NCBI GenBank assembly: GCA_008973525.1
Contig: WACJ01000044.1
Coordinates: 248,001-312,000 of the forward strand
DNA: 64,000 bases
Origin: Stenopsyche tienmushanensis
Lineage: Eukaryota > Arthropoda > Insecta > Trichoptera > Stenopsychidae
Direction of reading: 5' to 3'
Position 1 is the stretch's first letter, and the number at the start of each line of letters is the position of its first letter. Of the stretch, positions 1 through 13,140 are shown in pieces. The position numbers and the translations under genes are program-made. The notes beneath the pieces were generated by a model. That model saw nothing but the letters and a program-made list of their open reading frames with translations, did not search any database and was not told the origin of the DNA.

Positions 1-2087
1 TGCATGCATTTTTAAAGATTATATATTCAATTTCTGTTATTATATTAATCAATATTTGTTGCCATTTAACACATAACATTTATGAATATTAAATATATTT
101 AATAAAACAACTAAATATATTGAGGAGCTCATTGTGTGCTCATTCATTCGACGTATTATCCTCGCAGTGGTTATACAAGACTGCTAGAAAAGGATATAAG
201 CATAGCAGAAGACACACTTTTCACCGCCCCTTTCTTCCTTATTGAGTTACCAAAGAGGGAACATCCCTTGTAAAGATAGTCATTTAACTATTAACTTCGC
301 TCACCCTCTTATTTATACATATGTGGGGAGTTTCCGGTTTGCTCTAGGGATATTTTAGTTTACGCAGCGCAATTAGATATCGTTAGACCTAACCGTGCAT
401 AGGAAAGGACGCCTGGAAAGTTCAAATGTCCTCGTGGACACATTGTTCGACAGTTCACGTTCGAAAGCACGTTTTGTAGATTCGAAATTAAATACGTTTG
501 AAATCGAGCATCGCGTCGTCGTAAACTATGAAAAATGCCGGAGCACTCCAGTTTACACTCGTTGCATAAATCAAAGTATCGAGGCTGGCAGACAATATCA
601 AAAACTATTTTAACGGATCCAATATTTGTAAATCATTTTTATGTCGGTGCGATGTAAATTCTCATTTGGTAGATTCGAAAAGAAGACCAAATTTCCTTTT
701 CGGAAAAATAAGGCTTTCCAGGCTGATACCTATTTATTCGTCGGGCCCGCTCGGGAAATCCGAAGCAATGCCACTCAGTATAAAACGTCAATTTATATTC
801 TACTTTATTCAAAAACTACATTTTGATATATTCCGAAACGAGATTTTTCACGTGATCTGTTAACACTAAAAACGCCCACTCCGAAGAGAAATCGCCCTGG
901 AACAATGCTTCTTATTATTTATAAACTTGAACGAAAATAATATTACAATCAACCCATTAGTCACAAGAAAATCATTTTTCGTCATCATGTAGATTTGAGC
1001 TCAAAATAGCAGAGTTGTGGACCCTAATTCAATTATCAATTCTTTCAATGATTATTAATTGATTTTTTGTTATAATTATTAAATAATTTAAATAAAATTT
1101 TACAATATTAATATTAGTTATATTGGATGGGAAAACCAAACGAATCGTACTATTTTCGCAATGAAAAATTAAATTCACTGGTTTGAAGTCTTGCTCTTTC
1201 TTTTCCATCATCCATGATATACAAGGCTTTACAATAAAACTGAAAACAATACATAAAATTTATGCCGAGAAAATTCAAAGTCGGGGAAACGAGCGTCGTA
1301 TTATTTTCGCGTAAACGAAAGAAAAACAACATTCGGGGACATTTAATAATGCAGTATTTCATACGAACGGATTTCCTTTATATGTTTTCGCAGGATTGAA
1401 AGTGGATGCGAAAAGGCAACTTGGAAATTACGACCTGAAATATGAATGCCGATAAATAACTTTGGGGTGACATTTTGAATACCCGGCTTGCTGCCAATAC
1501 GAGCCCCGATAAGAAAAAGTGAGCTGTGAAAACGGCAATTTTAGAAATTTACAGGATACACTAAATAAAACCCCGCCGACAACATTATTTGGACTGGCTC
1601 GTAATTTCGCATTCTAGAATTATTTCTTTCTAAGAAAATGAGAATGTAGCTCCAAATTACTGTTTCGGCGAATGGACGCCGTCCTATAAAAGCGTAAATG
1701 TAATATCACTTTATTTTGGGAATTGTCTATAAAGACTTTTTAAAAAATTAATTTATAGTATTTTCGCATTCATAAGTAAGATCATTTAAATCTCTACCCC
1801 AAAAAATATTAAACAACATCGAGTATTTTTTTCCAACATGTCTCAATCTAAATATATTTTTAAATCGCAGATTTCCAAGGAACTTTATAAAATATATTTT
1901 TAAATGGCATCTATTTTATAGCTCCATTACTTAAACTTAACTTAAAACTCATAATATATTTTTAAATCCGCACAGGTCATAAAATTAAAAGCTTTTTGAA
2001 GTCTTTTTGAAAATATCTTAAATGGAGTTTAAATATGTAATCATAATACACAATTCATACAGTCAAAAATATGGCCCTTCCAAAAAT
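1..2087. other. intergenic, no gene recognised
   Basis: AT-rich DNA with a somewhat more GC-balanced part at about 120-900. Open frames of 60-72 codons there have no recognisable motif. A single NF-kB/Dorsal-like decamer GGGAGTTTCC lies at 326..335; one site on its own is weak evidence for regulation. Confidence 0.6.
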
Positions 2088-2231
2088 AACGCCTCACTCA
2101 ATAAGTTCAAAGGATGATCAATAAAATAACTTTATCTTTAATAAGCATAAAAACAAGGACTTTATTTATCAACAAAATCTATTCTAAGATTTATCTTTGA
2201 CCTCAAAATAAGCTTCAATTTCGGCAATGAC
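2088..2231 (-). mobile_element. mariner family A relic, 3' end fragment
   Basis: Begins with the terminal inverted repeat CACTCAATAAGTTC (2095) followed by AGGATGA. At about 2190-2225 it holds CAAAATAAGCTTCAATTTCG, the reverse complement of the transposase C-terminal coding segment that reads IAEIEAYFE-like, also seen in the copies at 18.6-19.1 kb and 35.3-35.7 kb. Similarity stops near 2231, so only about 140 bp of the 3' end remains. Confidence 0.7.
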
Positions 2232-2778
2232 ACGTAATGAAATTTTGACACATATTTTTTGAAGATTAGTATTTCCTAAAAATCATATGGATTTGTAAAT
2301 ATAATAGCAGTGCTAACTCATCTATATTAAATCATGTTTTACTTAGCATCACCGCATATATCAGAAATTATATAAATGAGTAGAGTGATAAGGTAGTAAG
2401 CTAATAAGCCAAGTGTAAATACAATGGTTATATCCTGAACTCTTATTATAAAGGTTCGAATTTTAATCCAAATGTCATAAATTAAAGATATTAGAAATAT
2501 TAATATTTCGATCGATCGTCTTAGTCCATTTTTACCCTGAATTTCTAAATCTGAAGAACAAAAATAATCCTATCCTAACTGTATCACAAGTGGAAGACAA
2601 ATGGGAAACCACCATATGAAAAATTCTTCTCTAAAAAGTATCCTACAAAAATCACCAACATTCAATAACGGATATCATAAAAAGAATTAACTGTATTTAT
2701 GAAATGTTTTATTATATTATCTTTATATTCTTAGATGTATGTTATTGAAAATGAACAATGATATGCCGTTTTAAATTA
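2232..2778. other. intergenic, nothing recognised
   Basis: AT-rich unique-looking sequence. A stretch at about 2600-2627 is similar to one at 58996-59023 (both contain AAACCACCA and ATGAAAAAT), perhaps a remnant of a dispersed repeat. Confidence 0.5.
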
Positions 2779-3458
2779 CAGTCGACCTACGGTAATCGGA
2801 CAAACGTTTTGCAAAGCGCGTCGGATTGTCCAATTTGTCGGACTATAGAATGTTGCCCCCGACCCCTTGTAGTCCGAAACTTTTTGGAAAGAAGTACACG
2901 TCATCCAAAAAAATATGAAAATGGTGAAATATACAATACAATACAAAGTTTCATATTATATAATCAATATCATAAAAGCAATGGCCATAGCAGTTATAAA
3001 ATATAAAAACCTGTTACTGTCATCAAACGTATTTCATGGCGATTTTTTAAGCGTTTTAACTATCCCCTGATAACTACAAAGTCTTCTTGTAAAACAATTT
3101 TACTTTCATAACCAATATGGACCCAGAAATAGGTATATGCCTGTTTCTTTCCTGAAAAAAATACACTTATACAAAGCTTCTTCCACCTCTTTTTTTAGAA
3201 AGTTTGCTTCTTACCTGGAACACAAACAATGGTGGAGGCGAACTTTTTAAAGTTCTCACAGCTCTTTTTTACAGCATAAATTGTGTACTTACGTCGTACT
3301 TATTTGCCAACTTACAAAAAGATTCATTACAATTTAGGCGGTCCAGAATCACATTTTTGCATTTTTTACATTGACAAAGCATTATCATACATGTGTACTA
3401 TACTCGGACTACAAAGGGCTCCGAATTAGACTGGGACTGGATTATCACGGGTCTACTG
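2779..3458 (-). mobile_element. pogo/Tigger-like DNA transposon relic
   Basis: The left end CAGTCGACCTACGGTAATC (2779) matches the reverse complement of the right end CAGTAGACCCGTGATAATCC (up to 3458), the kind of CAGT...TAATCC terminus found on pogo/Tigger elements. Read on the minus strand, about 3360 to 3110 gives broken pieces resembling a CENP-B/Jerky-type DNA-binding domain: an HTH-like stretch (KLANKYDVST) and, in shifted frames, a segment resembling EEALYK...G...GP of the CENPB-type second domain. Stops and frameshifts are frequent and no catalytic DDE region survives, so it is internally deleted and dead. Confidence 0.7.
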
Positions 3459-5332
3459 CAGTAACAATTAATCTGTTATATCTTGTAAATTTTACATCAT
3501 ATTGATAATATTCTCAATATCAAAAATGAATGAAAAATAATTGGAAAGGTTTCAATACTACGATTGACTTATTATTATTTTTTTCTTCCTATTTTGGCTC
3601 TACTCTATAATAACAATCATGTCTTCCAAGCTGAATGAAAACCATCATATTTTTGTGAAACTATCAGCTTATGCTATTTTTATGCATTTTCGATGCATTT
3701 CAGAGCCGAGCTTAGGTATCACATAAAAGACCCCCCTCAATGTGATACGTAGCGTAAATGAAATATGTAAACGGAAATTAAAAATAGCTGATAAGCCAAG
3801 TGTCAGAGCCGCGTGTCAGTTTGAGTCTGATTAGCCTATTCTGTGATTTTGTAACCCGACTCTATTTACGAAGGGGTGATCCGCCCACACACCCCCTGGA
3901 ATATATAATTTTCCATGCCAAATTGCCGTACAAAAAATGCGCACATTCTCGACTCTAAAAGATTTACATACTTTTTAAAAGCGTAATCGAAGAGCGCTCT
4001 CGCGTAAGGAGACGACGCTATAAAGATAACGCTATTCGGAGCTGTTAAATCGTGTAATACCGAGGGGTGTTATAACGGTTTGTTAAACCATACCGATTAA
4101 AGGCACACGCCGGATGCTGATCTGCCAATCAGATAAGGAGACTTAATCTCTTGATTAAAACTACTCAACTCGTTTCCCCAGCAGTTTTGTCATTCCACTG
4201 TTTCTTATTCATGAGGTGAAATCGCTGCTATTTATCCATTTACAGACGACGCGTGCTGGATCCCTAATCTGATATTTGGATAATCACTGGGTGTTTGAGG
4301 GTTGATCGTCCAAAAATTGTTTAACTACATCCCCCTATATAGGTATACGCATTTGCGCTTTAACTTGATTGACAATAACACGATAATTTGAGAAGAAATT
4401 CTTTTGCAAAATTTAACAATTTTAGCGAAAAATACTTGCAATAATAGAGCTATATTTTTATTAATAATCCATAAATCCATCCATAAACACAAGTTATTAT
4501 CCATCCATGTATACTTAACCTGTTAATAAATTCGCATATTAACTAGTCATACAGACAATTTTACAGCTTTTATTAAAACCATTTCTATACAAAATTTTAT
4601 ACTCGTTGATTTAATATACTTTGTAGTCACCCTATAGGCTTGTATATATTGCTTTTATTATGCAAATCAAGAACAAGTTATTATCCTCCGTATGCATAAT
4701 AATGATCAGTAATTATGATTGATTGTTTAATAAGGAACATTTCGCAAATCTCCCGATTAATCACAACGTATTTTCGAGAAGAAATGAAATATTCCTCATA
4801 TATATATGATAAGTTTTAATATTCAATATTCGCTTGATGTGTTTGACTCGTATAATGATTGAAATATGTTTGCTTTTCACACGCATTATAACACTTTCAC
4901 CCCCGGTTTATATTCATATGTAGATCCGACGCCCAAATAAGGGAAGTTAATTTCTATGTTCAATAAAATAAATCATAAAACCGCCGACAAAAAATAAAAG
5001 AAGGGGGATGATAAAATTATTCATATGCCATAAAAACCCAGACGATATTCCGTGAGCTTATTAGTCTTTGTATATGATATACCAGAGATTTATATTAGAT
5101 AAAATCAAAATGTTTATTTGATGCACTTAAAAATATGAATCATTCTGGATATTTGAAAAGCATTGATTTGGATCATATATGTATATATCAGGAAACAATA
5201 TTTAATCCCTAATACACAAGTCTCGCTACTCATGTTAATAGCATTAATGGCGTCGTTGGAAAAAATATATGATGGAACAAATCAAAGGCAGACATTGTAA
5301 ACATGAGAATATAGAACGGCGTTTAACCCCTT
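3459..5332. other. intergenic; GC-richer block at about 3690-4350
   Basis: No gene. The part from about 3690 to 4350 has distinctly more balanced base composition and complexity than its surroundings and no open frame of note, which is the look of a conserved non-coding or regulatory element. This is inference from composition only. The rest is AT-rich. Confidence 0.4.
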
Positions 5333-6039
5333 AAGGCCAATGATTCATAGCAAATATTTAAAACGTTTCAAATTTCATTGATGATCTAAAATCATGCATC
5401 GTTCATTTTGTGACGTCTGGAGCTTAATTTAAATCCTGCCCAATATATTAGAATATAATTGTAAGAGCATAAGAGCATAGGATGACCTTATCTTTATAAA
5501 TTTGAATTATATTCAATCGATCTTGTTTCGCAAACAATTTTAGACAATATTTTTGTTGAGCGTTCCCACCGATATATGATGCAACAGCCTTTAGATGATG
5601 CACATAAATTTTCAATAATTGGCTTGGAAAATTTGCTAATATTCAATGAATGATTCGATGATGATCCTTATAAATAAGAACGTCATCTGATGATATTTTA
5701 TTAATATGGACTTCAATACCACTAACAAAATATGAATATATTACATTGAATTAAACATTCAAATAATTAATGAAACAATCTGTTATCAACATTTCTAGCT
5801 TCAATGCTACACATTAAAATATTGCGATGAAATGCAAAAAAATCATGTTTATATTCTATAATATTGATGAAATCAATATAATATGACATAATTTAAAAAA
5901 TATTGTTTTTAAGTCTGTTAAATGGCGTTGAAGCTAGTCAATTTTTAGATGGTTATTCTATGATATATTTCTGGTTTTTAAGTTATTCCATGCGACCAGC
6001 TGCTCTATTGTAGCGGCAAGTTGTGGCTAAGAGGGTTAA
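5333..6039. mobile_element. piggyBac-like non-autonomous element with TTAA ends (tentative)
   Basis: Left end TTAACCCCTTAAGGCCA (5333) and right end (minus strand) TTAACCCTCTTAGCCA (6039) form imperfect inverted repeats starting with TTAA, the target duplication of piggyBac elements. The 707 bp interior is AT-rich and non-coding. The termini are only about 16 bp, so the pairing could be fortuitous. Confidence 0.4.
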
Positions 6040-6837
6040 AGCGTCGTGGATCGTAATCAAGTAGATTTTTCACTTATGCCTTATTTATTATTCTTTATTG
6101 TGTGTAATAGATTTTTTTAATACGACCGCATTACAATAAATAATAATTTACGATATTATAATGTGGGAATGTCAAGCAAATGTAATCCGCATTAAGCCCT
6201 TGTACGACGCCCACTAAGCCAATCGGGCCGAAGGCGGCCGTTCGGCTTTCAGACATGTTTAATTAATGGTTCAATAAAAAATGTCGTTTCTCTTTGAGTT
6301 GTCGTTGTAACGGCAATGTTATAGAAGAATAGCTATGATCATTAGAAACGATTATAATAATTTATTATGGCCCATTCTTGGCGGCGCCGCTGCACTTCCA
6401 TATTCACGTTTCAGCCACATTTTTGACAAGACAATAACAATATTGGGACGTAGGTGCCTGAAAATTTGCATAAAGCTATTTTCAGACACGGATGAAGCTT
6501 GCATCATCGATAGCGAATTAATAATTCATTTTAAGCTATCCATACGTGGTTTTGACCACTATTCCCTGTTTGCTAAAATTATACAAATCTCTTTCATTTG
6601 CATAAATTGTAACCACCTAAAATTTTCATACTATATGATATACTAGCAAGAAAAAATATTGCGCCCTCAGTGTGTCATTAATTAACGTCTTTTAATATTA
6701 AACTTGCATCTGGATCCAACTCAAAATCATAAGAAAATCACCCAATATCATTCCCAAATATTTTGCTTATCAGCATCTTTAATGCCACATTTTTTATATG
6801 CTTTATTAATCCCACCATCTCATTTCCATTCTTATTT
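6040..6837. other. intergenic, no gene recognised
   Basis: A small GC-richer patch at 6190-6260 contains a GCCGAA/TTCGGC hairpin. The open frame at 6335-6646 has no recognisable domain and AT-driven composition; I do not call it a gene. Confidence 0.45.
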
Positions 6838-7143
6838 TTAACCCTTTGAGTCGAGCTGAGCTTCTATTAAATCATCATAAACTTAGATGCTACATTCGTA
6901 TGTTCGCCATTTATCGTCCGTATAAATCCAATTATATATTAGAACCGCGCAGCGTGTATGAATCTTGTATATAAATAAATAAACACTGTCGATAGCACAC
7001 AATATTCGCTCATTTCTGTCGTACGATGTGCGCAAGACACTCTCTCCGTCTCTGTCTCTTTCCGAGCTCAACGTGAAAGAATGCTCTCTCTGAATCACTG
7101 GAATTCGATCGCAAATACGCGACTGACCTCCTCAAAAGGTTAA
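6838..7143. mobile_element. piggyBac-like MITE (306 bp, TTAA duplications)
   Basis: TTAA at 6838 and 7140 flank inverted termini CCCTTTGAGTCGAGCTGAG and, on the other strand, CCTTTTGAGGAGGTCAGT. The interior is non-coding with a pyrimidine-rich TCTCTC tract. The last ~45 bp (GAATTCGATCGCAAATACG to GGTTAA) recur diverged at 16936..16979, showing that this is a dispersed family. Confidence 0.6.
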
Positions 7144-9890
7144 AATGCCATCTGCAATATCCATAAGACACTTTTCTAGAGATAAACTAATTTTATGTGA
7201 CGGTTTCACATTAGTTGACGAATGAATGATATGATTAATTGAATAGGAATTATCTTTAGGAGAAGATCTATGATTAAGTAATGAAATTATCATTATTTTA
7301 AAATTATATTACTCATATGCGACTGCACAACTTTATTAATCACCTTAGAATTACTTTTTTTAGATCTTGGAATTCGAGCTTAGTCTGAATCAAGACGATT
7401 AATCGGAAATATTAATACATCTGATCTTCCAAATTTGTTGATAAGATGAAAAATTACACAATATTCTTTGAGGAAATATTTCAAATAAAAGGCTTGAATA
7501 TATTGGAATTCGACTTATCAGAATCAGCATATTTGATTCTGCATAATGCGATCGAAATCCTATTTCATCTCAGGTTTTCTAGCTTTTTTTTGTGCTGTAT
7601 TAATTATTTATTACATATTTATATTTGTAAAATTCATTTATAATATGAGGGTTGATATCTTTTTGCAATAATTAGAAGAATAGATCTTCAAAAATAATTT
7701 ATAATATAAAAGTCCATTTCATCTTTAAAAACGTGTTAAATTTTTGTTGAGATCAGATTCCACAACGTTCATTTATTATACTTTATATAACAAAAATATG
7801 CCAATTAATCAAAATGTCTTACTTGCTAAAATTGCTATTAATATGCATGTTTTTATTCCATAATAAGAATCTTGATATGACCAAATAATTAAATTCTCAG
7901 ACTATTGATTGTTGATCCAGTGTTCTTCATTTATGCAGTAATATCTCCAATTTTATTCCAGATATTACCCAAAGTACATCCCAGTCCCCATGCTTGAATA
8001 ATGACATATTAACATGATCTGTATTTAGTTTCAATCCATTTTATTTATAAATCAGTATTTTTAATGATATAACAATGCTGTTATATGACATGTCTTTCTC
8101 GTTTATTTACCACATGAAAATAATAGGATTATCCATGTCATGCATGTTATTCCTGAGCTTTGTATACGAGGTGTCTAATCTATTTTTAGTCTCGATATAA
8201 ACATAGTGCTCTTGTTCTGTAAAACAGTATCCATCACACGATAGTCGCATTATGTGCAAAGAGCTGAACGACGTAAATTGACGTCTCCCGGCGCGAACGT
8301 GTATGCACTCAATAAATAAAATCGGAAATTAAATGATACGGTGGCACTAGCTACAAGAAGACCCTAAATCAAGTGTTAACGCATGAATCGCTTCGTTAGA
8401 CTTGACGATGAGGGGTGTACGAAATAAATATGTTTGCCGGGGGTTAAAAATGGGGATAATGCAGCGTGATATCTCTGTCTTCACCGTGGATAAGTGAGCG
8501 ACCGGGGGGGTGTTTAAGTGAGCCTGGCACAACGGAACTAGTGGAGCGAGAATAAGTAATGTTAACAGATAAACATGCAGAATAATGTATTCCTCATGAA
8601 TGAAATTAAGTGTGACTTCAGTTACCACGAGTGTAACTCCTGAGGGCTGATTGCGCGGGACCACACCATCAGAAAATCATTTTTCAATAACGTGAAAAAT
8701 CGATCATACTTACTTTAGCTTTGTTTCATTTCAACACCAAAACATTTTTAAATTTTCAATGATTTTTACGGCGATTAAAATCACATATTTAATCATTCTA
8801 ATATATCCATCAACGTCAATGGTTGTATTGGTTATATTCCATTTTGCAATAAATTAATTATATCCATCAGGAACCCTGCTTTGGGATGTTTCAAAAGTGC
8901 AAGCCCGACGCATATAGAATGTTAATTCAATGAATTAATCCGACGTTCATTCCAAATACACTTCTTAAGCGTTCGCCTGGTAATTGTAAGCATTCCTCGC
9001 TTCGATTTCGTTTTCTAGGGTGTAATAATATTTATTTATGGTGTTTAAAAGCACAAGACACTATATTATGGGAGAATACACCATTGTCGAGTACACTGCT
9101 TTTAGCATATTATATACGCCGAAGAGCAGCACCAGCTCACGAGTTTATGTACCTACGCTTTTTACCAGAAGACAACCATCTTGTAATATATTTATTGTAT
9201 CAAATAATATTCAAACGACTTATATTTACATGAAGAATGCCTAAATGTATTAATAAAGTCTATTCAATGCATGATTAATTTTTGTTCATCGAAATATGCA
9301 GAAACAAGTATGTTGGACTGTCACGACTTCAATGACAAACTTAAAAGACAACAATACATTTTTTTCATCTATAACAACTATTAAGCACTTATTAATATTG
9401 TTATAGCTAATAACTAATAATGCACATTGCAAATAATACCGAAAATCATTTGAAATTAACAAGCAAGTGTTTTATGCGTTTATTAATTCAAAATAGTTGA
9501 CAATTTTCTACTTTTATTGAATGTTTATGAAATTAAAATCTGAAGAATATTGAATCCAATGACGCCAAAATGAATCTTAAAATATCTTCTTTGAAAAAAT
9601 GTATCATTGTATGATAAATTTAGTAAGTATTTACCCAAAAACATGAACGGAGATCAAACATAGTGATCATAATCTAAATGAAATATCGCTTTTTAATGAT
9701 TACTCTATGCTTGAATTGTAAATGCATAACAATTCGCATTATTTTTTTTTTTGATAATCTTGAAAGTAAACTTGTTTATGAAGTGAAATTTCATAAAAAC
9801 CATGGTTAAATTTGCACATCTTATAGGTTGCACACATACGGCACAGTTTTTAGATAAACTTTTATTATAATCACTTTTTAAAAATTTATA
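7144..9890. other. intergenic, no gene; GC-richer block at about 8260-8670
   Basis: Mostly AT-rich. The block near 8260-8670 has higher GC and contains a 105-codon minus-strand open frame (8347..8664) with no recognisable domain or homeobox-like codon pattern; I read it as a candidate regulatory block. Two short related stretches with TTGGAATTCGA occur near 7368 and 7503. Confidence 0.45.
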
Positions 9891-10806
9891 CGAGTCATAT
9901 CCCGAAAGTAAGTGTATTATGACAATAACAGGCTGTATTTTTTTTATTTTAAAGGGTTGGCCATACTGAATGGTAGAGGGGAATCTTTTGATAAAGCAAG
10001 AATAGCAGGAATACGGTAGTACGTAAATTCACGTTGTTATGTCCAGTTGCGTGAAAAATGTCGGTAGGAAAACCCGCTAAGTGCGAGCGAATCTTGGAAT
10101 TGAATTGGTAGGTGAGGATTTTGTCAGCTCTATTGAAACTGGAGATGAAAAGTGGTTGGATCATTACACGCCTGAGTCAAAAAGATAGTCGTCATAGTGG
10201 CCTTACATAAATTCCCCATCAGCCAAAAAATTCAAAACTACAATTTTGGACAAAAATATCATGACTTCCGTGTTTTGGGACCGAAACGACATCATTTTGG
10301 TTGAATTTCTGCCTCAGGGAGAGACCATCAATGCACAACGATATTGTTAGACCCTATAAAACTCAAAAGAAGCATTCAAAACAGAAGGAGGGGTATACTG
10401 ACGAAAGGAATATGCTTGTTGTACAATAACGCCCTTCCTCATACAGTTTTAGCCACCAAGGCATTCTTGGACTTATTTGGTTGGGATACTTTGAACCATT
10501 CCCCGTATTCTCCTGACCCCGTATAGCTCTCTCTGAAAGAACACATGGATGGAATTAAATTTTCAATCGACGAGTAGGTGCAGAAAGAGGTTCTGAAGTG
10601 GGAGAAGGAGCTGACGGGAGAGTTCTTTGAGGAGAGCATAAAGAAGCTTGTGCCACGGCTAACCAGATTCATTAAACGGAATAGCAATTGTGTTGAAAAA
10701 TAGTTAATAAGTGTATCAAAAATATTCTGTTATTTTTTCTAAACGAACTTTTCCTAAAAAAAAAAAATATAAAAATTTAGTACACTTACTTTCGGGATAA
10801 ACCTCG
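9891..10806 (+). mobile_element. mariner family B element, 916 bp, internally deleted, transposase broken
   Basis: Inverted ends: CGAGTCATATCCCGAAAGTA at 9891 and, reversed, CGAGGTTTATCCCGAAAGTA ending at 10806, each flanked by TA, the mariner target duplication. The interior reads as mariner transposase: TGDEKW...HYTPES near 10132-10180 (first catalytic Asp), LLYNNALPHT near 10420 (second catalytic Asp replaced by Asn), SPYSPD near 10500 (third), then LKEHMDGIKFS and KELTGEFFEESIKKLV to a stop at about 10703. There are stops at about 10186 and after SPD, a small deletion downstream of SPD, and the region before TGDEKW is decayed. Full mariners are about 1.3 kb. The C-terminal half still reads in one frame with few stops, so this copy is younger than most relics here. 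Confidence 0.88.
10188..10705 (+). pseudogene. mariner transposase pseudogene (C-terminal half)
   Basis: Decayed coding remnant inside the family B mariner. Segments IMTSVFWDRNDIILVEFLPQ and TKAFLDLFGWDTLNHSPYSP follow the mariner catalytic-domain order. Frame changes, in-frame stops and the Asp-to-Asn change at the second catalytic position make it non-functional. Confidence 0.8.
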
Positions 10807-13140
10807 TATTTTGCCCTAATAACTACTCTCAATGTGTTACCTTTAATAGTAACTACCCATGTGAAGGTTTATTACTTCACAATATTAAATGGATATGCAT
10901 TACAGCACTAATTGTGGAAAACCCGAGCATTAGGCGTCCCGCGTCCAGTGTGTTAAAAATATTTTTATTTGATTAGCTACTGGAATAAATTCATATTCGA
11001 TGATATAGATATCAATTAAGAGTAAATACAGGTTGGATCGTCATAATTATCCTTGCTGAATCCCAACCCATTAGTTCAAGCGCCATTGCTCGATCGTCGA
11101 TACTATCAACTTAATTTATTCATCGGCTCTCCGGCACCCGAGCCACAGTTTGAAAGCACCTCTGCTAAACAATGCCATGAAGCCAAGCATATTAACAATA
11201 TCACAATAAAGACATTACATGCCAAGCGGTACCTGAACCAAGGACCGCTACATAAATATTGATGCTGGAGCCATTCATCACGGCTGGGACGGACTAACTT
11301 TCAACAAGATTCAAACTCTGAAACCCTATTATTTAAATTATTTATTTAACTAACAAATTGAAAACGAAAAATTGAATTCGATTTGCATTTTCATGACTCG
11401 GCCGGCGACATGATTTGAATTTTTATGCGGAATTTATTATGAGCTGCAAGTCATAACCATAAATTAGCAACGAATTTTGATGGAGAAATTTAACCCTGAC
11501 GATCGTTTGAAGTTCAGGCACCAAAGAATCGTCGATCGTCGACGCAATAAATCAATTGGAAATATTTGAAGAATTTCCACAGCGTCAAATATACCAATTG
11601 ATGCTTAATGTGCCCTGTAATAATTTTTATTGGGGTGTATTTTAAAAATGGAATATTTCCAATCCTGAACCGTGGAATAAAGAGATATTTTGGTGGACAA
11701 AGATCCGAGTGCTTTTGTCTACAAATAATATATTATCAGCTAAATATATACACATATACACCCGAAAAGATACAGTGAAGGTTAACCTTTAGTGCCATAG
11801 GTGGTATGCTTGACTCGGTAATCGTGAACATTTTTTTTTATTCACCATTCGCTTAGTATGTGGCGCATTCTACATACAGCAAAGAAAATGCTAGTGAATG
11901 TATGTAAAATGATTGAAATATATTTATTAGAATGTTTCATTTTAAATAAATAATATTATATATTATTGTTAGAAATTATTAATAACAATTCCATAAACAT
12001 TATCGAGGTTGATGTTAGTAATAATTGTCAATTAAACTATAAACAGTTGTTCTTAAAAGCGATTTTTCTCTCAGGTGAAATGTATAACTGTTTATTACAC
12101 TTACTTCATATCAACGCATATGCGGTGCGTGATACGCAATTAAATAAATATTTATATCTTATTAAATTTAAATGTTATGACTTTCGTGATATTTGAAATA
12201 AATAAATTCAATTAAGGTTTTTCATGCGGATTAATTGAATTGAAATTGATATTTGTCCGCAATAATTTTGATAGAACAGTTAGCTTCGTGGCGGACATCG
12301 CCAGCCATCATTAATCAATGCGATAGCACGTTTATTGTGAGTTGACATTGTAAAAAGAAACGCAGGAACATTCGAAACATCTTCCCTTGTTAAAATTCAG
12401 CGAATTTCGGCGAAGACGATGTTTTCAATAAAATATTCGCATTTCGCAGTGTCTTGATATAAATGGAACGAAAAAATATGCAAAATATTCCCCTTTGTGT
12501 CGCTGAAGAGGGAGACAAATAAGTTACGATTCCGCGCATTCCTTTCACATTGGCCTTTTCCAGTAGTAACTTAAGACCAATGTTTGCAGTTATAGTGCTT
12601 AGCCACTGTACGACCAGAGTCGTCCTTGATTTATTTGTTCAAATCAAATATAAAAATCTTAAAAATTCCAACAATTCACCTCCTCTATCAAATATTTCCA
12701 ATGATTCATAACTACGAGAGAAATTTAAATATAACCCGAAATTTTGCTGTAAAATTTTATTAATGATTTAGTGTTTTTTAAAAATTAGTGATATATAATA
12801 ACACAAATGGAGTAACTTATTTTTCTACATAGTTCCCTACATTAGAAATACGTTTATTCTATCAGATAGGAAGTATCTCGATCCCATCACTGAAGAAAGA
12901 AAGCGAAAAGTAGCATCCTCTGTTGCGCAACGCGTAATTATTCATTTTCATTTAAACACTCTTAGCATCGTTTAGCATATAGCCACCGTCTGTCTGTCAT
13001 ATAGAAAAAAATGAATAAAATATTTTTCGAGGTCCAAAATACCGTAGCCATCACTTTTCCAGCAGACTGTTTCTAGACTTTCAGATCTTTACGAAACATT
13101 TGAAGCACTTGGGTCTTACTTAAAATAGCATCATCGAATT
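10807..13140. other. intergenic, no gene recognised
   Basis: AT-rich with moderately GC-balanced parts at about 10900-11300, 11400-11600 and 12280-12600. The open frames (for example 11053..11262 and 11966..12196) show no domain. A palindromic cluster of TCGATCGTCGAC lies near 11530. Confidence 0.4.

Noticed and set aside
326..335. Single NF-kB/Dorsal-like site
   Set aside because: One decamer in 64 kb is expected by chance and far from any start site; noted only within the block description.
2400..2480. Possible tRNA because of GGTTCGAATTTTAATCC
   Set aside because: Only a B-box-like string; no matching A-box at proper spacing and no cloverleaf stems.
8347..8664. 105-codon minus-strand open frame
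   Set aside because: No recognisable domain, hydrophobic and low in coding character; more likely a GC-richer non-coding block.
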